Positions 1-7,041 of a stretch of DNA of 61,038 nt are shown one piece after another. The position numbers were made by a program, and so were the translations under genes. Position 1 is the first letter of the stretch. Every line of letters begins with the position of its first letter. The notes beneath the pieces were generated by a model. It was given only the letters and a program-made list of their open reading frames with translations. It was not told the DNA's origin and did no database searches. This stretch comes from Candidatus Tepidifontimicrobium thermophilum (lineage in GTDB: Bacteria; Sysuimicrobiota; Sysuimicrobiia; Sysuimicrobiales; Sysuimicrobiaceae), in assembly GCA_031296405.1 (NCBI GenBank), contig JAVKKH010000014.1:1-61038 (forward strand). The letters are read 5' to 3'.

Positions 1-3
1 TCC

Positions 4-2232
4 TTATTCCTGCAGCGGAGCACCTCCTGCGAGTTGGCGCTCCCGCACCCGCCCCAGGCGGCCCACCAAAGACCTGGCCAAGACGAGCCCCACACTCACC
101 GCCATCGCCAGCATGGCCCACACCGGCCTGACCAACCCGCTGGTGGCCGCCACAACCCCCACTCCGTTGAACGCCAGAGCCACGGCCACGTTGCCCACGG
201 TCAGGCCGTAGCTGCGGCGGGCCAGCTCCACCGCGTCCACCAGGGCGCCCAGGCGTCCGCTCACCAGCACCACGTCCGCGGAGTCCACTGCGATGTCGGC
301 GCCCGCGCCCATCGCCACCCCCACGTCCGCCTGCATGAGGGCCGGCGCGTCGTTGATCCCGTCTCCCACCATGGCCACGCGCCGTCCCTGTGCCTGCAGC
401 GCCCGGACCACCTCCGCCTTCTGCCCCGGCAGGACCTCACTCAGGACCTCCTCGATGCAGGCCTCCTGCGCCACGGCCTGGGCGGTGCGCCGGTCGTCGC
501 CCGTCAGGAGGACGACCCGGCAATCTCTGCCCCGCAGCTCACGCACCGTTTCCGCCGCGTCGCGCTTGAGCGGGTCTTCGATGCCCAAAACACCAGCGGG
601 GCGCCCGTCCACGGCTACCAGGACCGTGGTCTGGCCCCGGCCTTGTAGCTCTCGCGCGACGGATGCAAGCGGTGCTGTGTCCACCCCGCGTTCGCGCAGG
701 AACCTAGCGCTGCCGGCTAGGACCCATCGCCCGTCCACCCGGGCCTCGATGCCCCGACCCGGGTGAGCCGCGAAGTCCTCAGCACCAGGCACGCCGATTC
801 CTCGCGTCGCGGCACCCTCCACCACCGCCCTGGCCAAGGGGTGCTCAGATGGGCTCTCGGCTCCGGCGGCCAGCCGCAGGAGCTCCTCCTCCGCCATCCC
901 GAGGGTCCTGCACGCCGCCAGACGGGGCCTGCCCTCCGTCACGGTGCCGGTCTTGTCCAGCACGAAGGTGTCCACTCGACCCAGAAGCTGGAAGGCTTCC
1001 CCGGACCGCATGAGGATCCCGCGTCGGGCCGCCTCGCCGGAAGCCCGGACGATGGCGAGCGGCGTCGCCATCCCCAGGGCGCAGGGGTAGCCCATCACGA
1101 GCGCGCTCAAGGCCGCGAAGGCCCCCCGCGCCCAGTCGGGTCGGCCCACGACCAGCATTCCGCCAAGCGTCCAAGCGAGGAATCCCGCAGCCCCGGCAGC
1201 GAAGACGACCGGCACGAACCACAGGAGGACCCAATCCACCAGCCGCAGCACCCCCGGCTTGAGGGCCCGGGCCTCCGCCACGTGCCGCGCCACCGCCTGG
1301 AGGAAGCTGTCCGGACCGACCCGGGTCACCTCCACCACGAGGCTGCCCAGCTGGTTCAGCGACCCACCCACCACCTCGTCGCCCACAGACTTGTCTACCG
1401 GCATGGGTTCCCCGGTCAGCAGGCTCTCGTCCACCGCCGAAGCACCCTGCACCACCACCCCGTCCGCGGGAACGCGCTCGCCCGGGCGGACCCGCACCCG
1501 GTCTCCAGGCCGCAGGTTGCTCACGGGGACCTCCTCCTCGGAACCGTCGGGCAACAGCCGCCACGCGGTAGACGGCGCCAGGCTCAGGAGCCGGCGCACG
1601 GACTGCGACGCCCGCACGTGCACCGCGACCGACAGGTAGCCGCCGATGATGTGGAAGGCGAAGACGAACACCGCAGCCCCGAAGAACTCCCCGGGAGGGA
1701 AACCCGGAAGTACCAAGCCCACGGTCCCTCCCGCCACGCCCGCCAGGGCGGATGCGGCGGCCAGCACGTCCTGGTTCAGAATCCCCCGGCGGACGGCCTG
1801 CCACGCGTTGCGCAACACCCAGCGGCCGGGTCCCACAGCCGCGAACACGGCCAGGCCGCCCATAGCGAGGGCCCGCGGCTGGCTCGGACCCCACAGGGCG
1901 CTGGCCAGCATCATCGCGCTGGCGAGTCCAAGCAGGGCGCCGGCCCACCAGGCCAGACCGCGAGCGCGGCGCAGCTCGGTCTCTTCCTCCTGGACCCGGA
2001 TAGCCTCGTCCGGGGGGCGCACGCGGAACCCGATGTCCTCCAGCGCCCTGGAGATGGCCTCGGCGGACAGGCGGTCCGGCTCGTACTCCACCAGGGCCTC
2101 CTCGTGCGCGATGGACACGTGCACGGACCGTACCCCGGGGAGCCGCAGGACCGCCTTGCGCACGGACTCCACACAGAGGGAGCAGTGCATCCCACCCAGC
2201 TTGAGGTGCAGCCGCTGCGGGCTCCAAGTCAC
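4..2232 (-). CDS. Heavy-metal (probably copper) translocating P1B-type ATPase
   Basis: This is a membrane ATPase that exports a soft metal ion using ATP. The 742-residue product starts at a GTG with a GGAGGAGG ribosome site. An N-terminal HMA domain (about residues 9-75) carries the metal motif GMHCSLC. Transmembrane helices follow, then an actuator domain with the TGEP loop. The membrane metal motif is YPC (Tyr382-Cys384) within [10 protein letters not shown], where copper pumps usually have CPC. The phosphorylated Asp426 sits in DKTGT, the HP motif is SEHPLA, and the hinge is GDGINDAP. The open frame continues upstream past the chosen start, but that part has no ATPase features. A CueR-like palindromic promoter sits directly upstream, which favours copper or a related monovalent metal. 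The family call is secure; the metal is inferred. Confidence 0.93.
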   Translation of the reverse strand: MTWSPQRLHLKLGGMHCSLCVESVRKAVLRLPGVRSVHVSIAHEEALVEYEPDRLSAEAISRALEDIGFRVRPPDEAIRVQEEETELRRARGLAWWAGALLGLASAMMLASALWGPSQPRALAMGGLAVFAAVGPGRWVLRNAWQAVRRGILNQDVLAAASALAGVAGGTVGLVLPGFPPGEFFGAAVFVFAFHIIGGYLSVAVHVRASQSVRRLLSLAPSTAWRLLPDGSEEEVPVSNLRPGDRVRVRPGERVPADGVVVQGASAVDESLLTGEPMPVDKSVGDEVVGGSLNQLGSLVVEVTRVGPDSFLQAVARHVAEARALKPGVLRLVDWVLLWFVPVVFAAGAAGFLAWTLGGMLVVGRPDWARGAFAALSALVMGYPCALGMATPLAIVRASGEAARRGILMRSGEAFQLLGRVDTFVLDKTGTVTEGRPRLAACRTLGMAEEELLRLAAGAESPSEHPLARAVVEGAATRGIGVPGAEDFAAHPGRGIEARVDGRWVLAGSARFLRERGVDTAPLASVARELQGRGQTTVLVAVDGRPAGVLGIEDPLKRDAAETVRELRGRDCRVVLLTGDDRRTAQAVAQEACIEEVLSEVLPGQKAEVVRALQAQGRRVAMVGDGINDAPALMQADVGVAMGAGADIAVDSADVVLVSGRLGALVDAVELARRSYGLTVGNVAVALAFNGVGVVAATSGLVRPVWAMLAMAVSVGLVLARSLVGRLGRVRERQLAGGAPLQE

Positions 2233-2254
2233 GCGCACCACCTCCTCCCGGAAG

Positions 2255-2286
2255 ACGGTAAACCTTCCACGACCCTGGAAGGTCAA
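2255..2286 (-). promoter_or_regulatory. MerR/CueR-type metal-responsive promoter of the P-type ATPase
   Basis: Reading the minus strand, a -35 hexamer TTGACC (2281-2286) and a -10 hexamer TACCGT (2255-2260) are separated by 20 bp. Between them lies a palindrome with 8-bp arms, ACCTTCCA-N6-TGGAAGGT (2262-2283). Overlong spacers containing a palindrome of this sequence are typical of promoters activated by CueR/HmrR-class MerR regulators. No such regulator gene is in the window, so the activator would be encoded elsewhere. Confidence 0.72.
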
Positions 2287-2331
2287 GGGCCGCTCGACCG
2301 CTCCCGAGAGTCGCCCGGTCCTCAGGGCCGG

Positions 2332-2360
2332 TTGACGAGGGTCGTCGGCCCCCTTATCTT
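2332..2360 (+). promoter_or_regulatory. Sigma-A promoter of the first riboswitch operon
   Basis: TTGACG at 2332-2337 and TATCTT at 2355-2360 are separated by 17 bp, placing the start of transcription just before the riboswitch aptamer at 2369. The second riboswitch operon has the same -35 hexamer in the same relative position. Confidence 0.65.
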
Positions 2361-2368
2361 GGACGTGC

Positions 2369-2418
2369 GGGCGATGGGGCTCGCCCTTGTGTACCCGGTT
2401 CGCCGGGTTGATAGCTCC
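2369..2418 (+). promoter_or_regulatory. Fluoride riboswitch candidate 1 (crcB motif)
   Basis: The P1 stem pairs GGGC (2369-2372) with GCCC (2383-2386) around the loop GATGGGGCTC. The second stem pairs ACCCGG (2393-2398) with CCGGGT (2403-2408) across a TTCG loop, followed by TGATAGCTCC (2409-2418). The loop GGGGCT can form the pseudoknot with AGCTCC with one G-U pair. This is the crcB-motif layout, but the segment between the stems lacks the usual AAC, so it is less canonical than the second copy. Its 3' part AGCTCC also forms the left arm of the terminator, giving a simple on-switch: ligand-stabilised pseudoknot blocks the terminator. Confidence 0.75.
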
Positions 2419-2445
2419 TACTGGGTTGCCAGTAGGAGCTTTTTG
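2413..2445 (+). terminator. Intrinsic terminator of riboswitch 1
   Basis: A perfect 12-bp hairpin pairs AGCTCCTACTGG (2413-2424) with 2429-2440 across the loop GTTG, followed by a T run. The left arm overlaps the pseudoknot strand of the riboswitch. The right arm also contains AGGAG, the only ribosome-site-like sequence before the start codon at 2452, so folding could also hinder translation. Confidence 0.85.
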
Positions 2446-2451
2446 TTCGGG

Positions 2452-3315
2452 ATGCGGGACCTGATTCTGACCCTGTCTGGCGAGGACCTGGCGCAGCTGG
2501 CGGAGGGCCTGTCCTCCCTTGGTTTCTGGCCCCTCGAGGTCGGCCTCGCGTGGCTTGTCGCCGAGGGCGCGCGCCGGTACGCAGCCGACCAGAGGACGTG
2601 GGAGGAACTGGCCGCGTCCAGGGCGCCCGATCGGGACGGCGTGCGGCTCGAGCTGCAGCGCCGGGAAGCCCTTGCGCACGCGCTGTCCATGCGCGCCCGG
2701 ACCCTGGCTCGCGAGAGGGAGCGGGACATCCTCCGTGAACAGGTGGCTAGCCTCAGCGTGGAGTACACGCGGCTGCGCCGGGATCTGTTCGCCCTGCGGA
2801 GCCAGCAGGGGGCACCGTCCGGGCCGCCGGAAAAAGGGCTTGGAAAAGGGCAGCTTACGCCCGCGGGCGAACACGACGTCCTGGCCACGGTGCACGTTTC
2901 CCTGGACGAGGAGGCAGCCCAGGCGGTGGACGGCGTCCTGCGGACGGAGGGTTGGACCGAGCCAGAAGGCCTGCGGATCCTCCTCGGTTACGGCGCGGCG
3001 GTACACCTGTGGCCTGCGCCGGACGACGCGCTGCGGGCCCTCGGGGCCGCACGGGCCGAGCTTGCGACCCTGCGGCACCGCGCGTACCTGGCGGACGAAG
3101 CCGTGCGCGGGCTGCGCATGAACCTGGTGGGCCTGGAGGCCTCCGTGGAACAGGCCCGCCGATCCCTGGCCGAGTGGGGAAGGCGGCCGGGCGGACTTGC
3201 CCCTGCACCTCCGGACGCGCGGGTTCCCTCCCCGCCGGCGCCGCATGCGGGAAAAGGGCAGCCCATCCGGAGCTGGATCGGACGGTTCCTGCGGAGCGTG
3301 CGCCGTGCGTGGTGA
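2452..3315 (+). CDS. Unknown protein with two repeated helical/coiled-coil modules
   Basis: This is the first gene behind fluoride riboswitch 1 and encodes 287 residues. I do not recognise a named family. The sequence appears internally duplicated: residues 4-41 ([15 protein letters not shown]... then [13 protein letters not shown]) resemble about residues 145-184 ([17 protein letters not shown]... then [14 protein letters not shown]). Each is followed by a charged helical segment likely to form a coiled coil. There is no signal peptide or membrane helix. The start is the first ATG after the terminator hairpin; the ribosome site is weak. The next gene overlaps its end, implying translational coupling. 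Function is unknown; co-expression suggests a role with the MFS transporter. Confidence 0.7.
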   Translation: MRDLILTLSGEDLAQLAEGLSSLGFWPLEVGLAWLVAEGARRYAADQRTWEELAASRAPDRDGVRLELQRREALAHALSMRARTLARERERDILREQVASLSVEYTRLRRDLFALRSQQGAPSGPPEKGLGKGQLTPAGEHDVLATVHVSLDEEAAQAVDGVLRTEGWTEPEGLRILLGYGAAVHLWPAPDDALRALGAARAELATLRHRAYLADEAVRGLRMNLVGLEASVEQARRSLAEWGRRPGGLAPAPPDARVPSPPAPHAGKGQPIRSWIGRFLRSVRRAW

Positions 3316-4069
3316 CGCCCACGGCGGCGCGCGGCGGGACGACCTGGTCTTCGCCAGGGTACGGGAGGCCCTGGCGTCTGGCGGATGTCCCGTCTGCCGC
3401 CTCGTCACCCACGCGGTCCAGCGGTTCCTGGACAACTTCCTGTACGAGCGCGTGAACGACCCTGAAATGCGCGACGAGCTGCGGGCCAGTTGGGGGTTCT
3501 GCCCAGAGCACGCGTGGGCGCTGCCGGCGCAGCGCAACCCAGTCCTGGGGGTCGCCATCGTGTACCGGGACCTCGTGGGAGCCCTGCGGGACCGACTGGA
3601 TGCCGCGCTCCGGAGTCGGCCCGGACGCCGACGGGCTGCGGAGTCTGCCCTCCACCTCCTCCTGGGCCCCGTTGCCCCGTGCCCTGCCTGCCTGCACCGT
3701 CAGCGTATGGAGGAGGTGTACGTGGCAAGCCTACTGGAGCACTCTGCGGACCCTCACGTGCGGCAGGCCCTTGCGGGTCCGGCGCCCCTGTGTCTGCACC
3801 ACCTGGTTCTCGCCGCCTCCCTGGCCAAGTCTGCAGAACAGCTCAAGCGCCTCCTGGAGGACCAACGGCAAGCCCTGGCGCGGCTGGAGGCTGACCTCTC
3901 CGAGCTTGTCCGCAAGCACGACTACCGCTTCCGGCATGAGGGACTCACCCTGGAGCAGGGTGTCAGCTGGACGCGGGCCCTGGAGGTGTTGGCCGGCCGC
4001 GACCCCAACGAGATCAGGGCCGCCCCGGACGTGCGGCCGCGACCCATCCGGTCGCCCACCCGACCATGA
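3305..4069 (+). CDS. DUF6062-like cysteine-rich protein
   Basis: The 254-residue product has four Cys/His clusters: CPVC near the N-terminus, [15 protein letters not shown] and LCLHHL. These suggest a soluble metal- or redox-binding protein. The segment with LYERVND, then GFCPEHAW and the following GVAIVYRDL resembles the DUF6062 family, whose function is not known to me. I chose GTG 3305 because longer upstream reading lacks family similarity and this start overlaps the preceding stop by 11 nt. The gene lies in the riboswitch operon, and its stop overlaps the ATG of the MFS gene (ATGA). Family assignment is from motif memory; function is not predicted. Confidence 0.72.
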   Translation: MRGDAHGGARRDDLVFARVREALASGGCPVCRLVTHAVQRFLDNFLYERVNDPEMRDELRASWGFCPEHAWALPAQRNPVLGVAIVYRDLVGALRDRLDAALRSRPGRRRAAESALHLLLGPVAPCPACLHRQRMEEVYVASLLEHSADPHVRQALAGPAPLCLHHLVLAASLAKSAEQLKRLLEDQRQALARLEADLSELVRKHDYRFRHEGLTLEQGVSWTRALEVLAGRDPNEIRAAPDVRPRPIRSPTRP

Positions 4070-5259
4070 AGACCCCGACGCTCGGCATCCGGCAGGACCC
4101 CGCCCGGGAAGCGACCCGCTTCGTAGTACTGATGGGCGTCGTCAGCCTCCTGGCGGACGCCACCTACGAGGGCGCCCGCAGCATCCTCGGCCCTTATCTG
4201 CTCGCCCTAGGTGCTTCCGCCACCGTAGTCGGTTTCGTGGCCGGGTTCGGGGAGCTGGTGGGCTACGGACTGCGCCTGGTGTCCGGCCGACTGGCTGACC
4301 GAACCCGCCGCTTCTGGGACCTCACCGTCGCAGGCTACGTGGCCAACCTCCTGTCCGTCCCGCTCCTCGCCCTGGTGGGCCGGTGGGAGGCTGCTGCGCT
4401 ACTGGTGGTGGCTGAGCGCGCGGGCAAGGCCGTACGGACGCCACCCCGGGACGCCATGCTGTCGTACGCGGCAAGCCGGGTAGGTGCCGGCTGGGCCTTC
4501 GGCCTGCACGAGGCCCTGGACCAAGTGGGAGCTGTAGCCGGTCCGTTGCTGGTCGCCGCGGTCCTCTCTGCCGGCGGCAGCCTGCGGTGGGGTTTCGCGG
4601 CCCTGGCGTTTCCGGCGGCCCTTTGCCTGGTGACGATCGCCTGGACCCGCACCCGGTTCCCGCAACCGTCCCAGCTGGAGGACAGTTCGGTTCCCGTGGA
4701 CTTCCAGCTGCGCCGCGTACTGGGCCTCTACCTGATCGGTGTCGGACTGGTGGCGGCGGGTTTCGCGGACTTCCCGCTGCTGGCGTACCACTTCGCCCGC
4801 ACCGCCGTCCTCCCGACGGCCGTCGTGCCCATGCTGTATGCGCTCGCTATGGCCACGGATGCGGGTGCGGCTCTGCTCCTGGGACGTTGGTTCGACCGGT
4901 ACGGTACCATGACCCTCGCTGCGGGGACCGCGGTGACCGCCTTGTTCGCGCCTCTTGCCATTTTCGGAGGGCCTGCGGGCGCCTGGGTCGGGGTCGCCCT
5001 GTGGGGGATGGGAGTGGGCCTGCAGGAGTCGGTGCTGCGCGCGGCGGTGGCCCGCATGGTGGCCCAGGAACGCCGGGCCTCCGCCTTCGGGCTGTTCCAG
5101 ACGGTATACGGTGTGGCCTGGTTCGCGGGCAGCGGCCTGATGGGATTCCTGTACGACGTGCACCCGCGCTACCTGGTTCTGTTCGCGGTCGGCGCGCAGC
5201 TGTCCGCCGCCGTGTTGTTCGGCTGGTCCGCTGCACGGTCCCCCCTACGACCACGATGA
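4066..5259 (+). CDS. MFS transporter in a fluoride-riboswitch operon
   Basis: The 397-residue integral membrane protein has the hydrophobic profile of a 12-helix major facilitator. Between helices 2 and 3 is SGRLADRTRR, a version of the MFS loop motif G-x-L-(A/S)-D-R-x-G-R. A conserved stretch ERAGKAVRTPPRDAML in the first half and GRWFDRYGTM in the second half support the call. It is the last gene of operon A and is translationally coupled to the DUF6062-like gene. Its position behind a fluoride riboswitch makes it a candidate fluoride or other anion exporter. That substrate is an inference from context; the sequence alone does not reveal one. Confidence 0.85.
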   Translation: MKTPTLGIRQDPAREATRFVVLMGVVSLLADATYEGARSILGPYLLALGASATVVGFVAGFGELVGYGLRLVSGRLADRTRRFWDLTVAGYVANLLSVPLLALVGRWEAAALLVVAERAGKAVRTPPRDAMLSYAASRVGAGWAFGLHEALDQVGAVAGPLLVAAVLSAGGSLRWGFAALAFPAALCLVTIAWTRTRFPQPSQLEDSSVPVDFQLRRVLGLYLIGVGLVAAGFADFPLLAYHFARTAVLPTAVVPMLYALAMATDAGAALLLGRWFDRYGTMTLAAGTAVTALFAPLAIFGGPAGAWVGVALWGMGVGLQESVLRAAVARMVAQERRASAFGLFQTVYGVAWFAGSGLMGFLYDVHPRYLVLFAVGAQLSAAVLFGWSAARSPLRPR

Positions 5260-5291
5260 GGCGGGCACGCTCCCGGCGAGCCCGGATGGCA

Positions 5292-5321
5292 TTGACGGCC
5301 GCGGGGAGCTTGCCGGATAAT
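5292..5321 (+). promoter_or_regulatory. Sigma-A promoter of the second riboswitch operon
   Basis: TTGACG (5292-5297) and GATAAT (5316-5321) are separated by 18 bp. The aptamer starts at 5328, exactly where transcription from this promoter would begin. Confidence 0.78.
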
Positions 5322-5327
5322 GCCCGC

Positions 5328-5378
5328 GGGCGATGGAGCCCGCCCGAACCGCCTCCCACGGAGGCTGATGGCTCCTAC
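5328..5378 (+). promoter_or_regulatory. Fluoride riboswitch (crcB motif), canonical copy
   Basis: P1 pairs GGGC (5328-5331) with GCCC (5342-5345) around the loop GATGGAGCCC. The conserved GAACC follows, and the second stem pairs GCCTCC (5351-5356) with GGAGGC (5360-5365). Next comes TGATGGCTCCTAC. The pseudoknot pairs GGAGCC (5335-5340) with GGCTCC (5370-5375). All conserved crcB-motif blocks are present at the usual spacing. Known members bind fluoride and turn on resistance genes; here the downstream genes are an antiporter, a USP and two MutS-like proteins. Confidence 0.93.
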
Positions 5379-5405
5379 CCAAGTCGGGTAGGGGCCAATC
5401 TTTTT
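5370..5405 (+). terminator. Intrinsic terminator of riboswitch 2
   Basis: GGCTCCTACCC (5370-5380) pairs with GGGTAGGGGCC (5386-5396) with one G-U pair, followed by AATC and five T. The left arm is the same strand that forms the aptamer pseudoknot, so ligand binding and termination are mutually exclusive. Confidence 0.92.
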
Positions 5406-5434
5406 CGGCCTCTACCCCGCCGGAGGTCGACTCC

Positions 5435-6622
5435 ATGGAAACCATCTGGTGGACCGCGGCAGCGTGGCTGGCCCTCGCCCTGCTCGCCGCCCTTCTGGGA
5501 AGCTGGCTGCGGGTCTCCGTAGCCCTCACCGAGATCCTCGTCGGAATCTTGAGCCAGCTGCTCATGGGGGTTTTCGGCCACACCTCGTTGCCCGGAGTCC
5601 GGGATGGCTGGGTGGCTTTCCTCGCGGGTACCGGATCGGTGGTCCTCACCTTCCTCGCGGGAGCCGAGCTCGACCCAGACGCCTTCCGCAGGCGCTGGAA
5701 GGAGGCCACGGTGATGGGTCTGGCCGGCTTCCTGGCTCCCTTTTTGGGCGCCGCGTGGGCCGCCCGGCAGGTCCTGGGGTGGGCTCCCCAGGCCAGCTGG
5801 GTCGCAGGGGTCGCCCTGTCCACCACCTCCGTGGCGGTCGTGTACGCGGTGCTCCTGGAACTGGGGATCAACCGCACCGAGTACGGCAAGGTCATCCTCG
5901 CAGCGTGCTTCATCAACGACCTGGGGACGGTGGTGGCTCTGGGGCTCCTGTTCGCTCCCTTCAGCTGGCGCACCGTAGTGTTCGTCGCAGCTCTCGGGGT
6001 CGCCCTATGGGGTTGCGCCCGCGCCGCCCGGCCCGTGCTGCGCCGCTTCGCTGGCCGGACCTCTGAGCTGGAAGTGAAATTCCTCCTGGGGGTGCTGTTC
6101 GCCCTGGGCGCCCTGGCGGCGTGGTCCGGGTCCGAAGCGGTCCTCCCCGCGTACGTGTTGGGAATGGCCCTGGCGGGGACCGTGGGCCGCCACCACGAAC
6201 TGGTCCGACGCCTGCGCAGCCTCACCTTCGGGCTGCTCACCCCCTTCTACTTCATCCGCGCGGGGCTGCTGGTCCAGCTCCCCGTCGTGGCGGGCGGTCT
6301 GGGGACGTTCGCGGTGCTCTTCGCGGCCAAAGCCCTGAGCAAGTTTGCCGGCGTGTTCCCGTTGACCCGGGCGTACCGGTACGCGCGGGACGAGGCCATG
6401 TACACGACCCTGCTGATGTCCACCGGGCTCACCTTCGGGACCATTTCCTCCCTGTACGGCCTCACCCACGGCATCATCGACCAGGCGCAGTACTCCTTCC
6501 TCGTGAGCGCGGTCGTGGCCAGCGCGGTGGTGCCCACCTGGATCGCCAACCGCTTCTTCCTTCCCGCCCACCACGTGCAGCAGGCGGCTCCCGAGCTGGC
6601 CCTGGCCCCCGGAGGTGAATGA
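5435..6622 (+). CDS. Cation:proton antiporter (CPA family, KefB/NhaP-like core)
   Basis: This 395-residue membrane protein is a sodium- or potassium/proton exchanger. The hydrophobic profile suggests about 11-13 helices. Conserved features are FLAGAELD in the first half and CFINDLGTV around residues 153-161, matching the ion-binding helix with an Asn-Asp pair rather than the Asp-Asp of many CPA2 members. There is no C-terminal RCK/TrkA-N domain, so it is the membrane core only. The start has GGAGG eight bases upstream. It is the first gene behind the canonical fluoride riboswitch; the stop overlaps the USP start region. Under acid fluoride stress it could restore pH or export a cation. Ion specificity cannot be read from sequence. 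Confidence 0.9.
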   Translation: METIWWTAAAWLALALLAALLGSWLRVSVALTEILVGILSQLLMGVFGHTSLPGVRDGWVAFLAGTGSVVLTFLAGAELDPDAFRRRWKEATVMGLAGFLAPFLGAAWAARQVLGWAPQASWVAGVALSTTSVAVVYAVLLELGINRTEYGKVILAACFINDLGTVVALGLLFAPFSWRTVVFVAALGVALWGCARAARPVLRRFAGRTSELEVKFLLGVLFALGALAAWSGSEAVLPAYVLGMALAGTVGRHHELVRRLRSLTFGLLTPFYFIRAGLLVQLPVVAGGLGTFAVLFAAKALSKFAGVFPLTRAYRYARDEAMYTTLLMSTGLTFGTISSLYGLTHGIIDQAQYSFLVSAVVASAVVPTWIANRFFLPAHHVQQAAPELALAPGGE

Positions 6623-7041
6623 TGTTCCGGCGCGTACTGGTCGGCTACGACGGATCCCCGGCAGCCCGAAAGGCGCTGCTGGCCGCTCTGGACCTGGCCA
6701 GCCGGTACCGCGCGGACGTGGTCGCGCTGGCGGTAGTGCGTCCGCCGGAGTTCGCGGAGCTGCAGGGCGAGGTGGACGCAGCCGTGGCTCAGTCCCGTGG
6801 ACCGTTGGCGGAGGCCTTCCGCTGGGCCCGGGACCAGGCCCGCAAGGCGGGGGTTCCGGTGACCCTGCGCACCGAGGTGGGCCACCCCGCAGAGGTCCTG
6901 GTACGGGTGGCCCGTGAAGAAGCCTTCGACCTCATCGTCCTGGGCCGACGCGGGCTCACGCCTGTGCAGCGCTGGATGCTGGGCTCGGTCTCCGAGCGCG
7001 TGCTCCGGTACGCCCACTGCCCCGTGATGGTGGTCCACTGA
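6622..7041 (+). CDS. Universal stress protein (UspA family)
   Basis: This is a single USP domain of 139 residues. It has the N-terminal strand RVLVGYDGSPAA and the ATP-binding signature GRRGLTPVQRWMLGS followed by SERVLRYAHCPVMVV, so nucleotide binding is expected. Two ATG codons are adjacent (6619 and 6622); 6622 is preferred because GGAGG lies 6 nt upstream, while 6619 leaves 3 nt. The gene overlaps or abuts the antiporter stop, and its own stop TGA overlaps the ATG of the next gene. It is the second gene of the fluoride-riboswitch operon B; USPs are among the genes known to occur behind this riboswitch class. Confidence 0.92.
   Translation: MFRRVLVGYDGSPAARKALLAALDLASRYRADVVALAVVRPPEFAELQGEVDAAVAQSRGPLAEAFRWARDQARKAGVPVTLRTEVGHPAEVLVRVAREEAFDLIVLGRRGLTPVQRWMLGSVSERVLRYAHCPVMVVH

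Noticed and set aside
763..2450. Long plus-strand reading frame opposite the P-type ATPase gene
   Set aside because: It is antisense to an ATPase gene with all motifs and has Arg/His/Gln-rich low-similarity protein. Only the part after 2452 is treated as coding.
2233..3558. N-terminal extension of the P-type ATPase frame
   Set aside because: It crosses the CueR-like promoter and riboswitch and shows no ATPase or metal-binding features; high GC keeps frames open.
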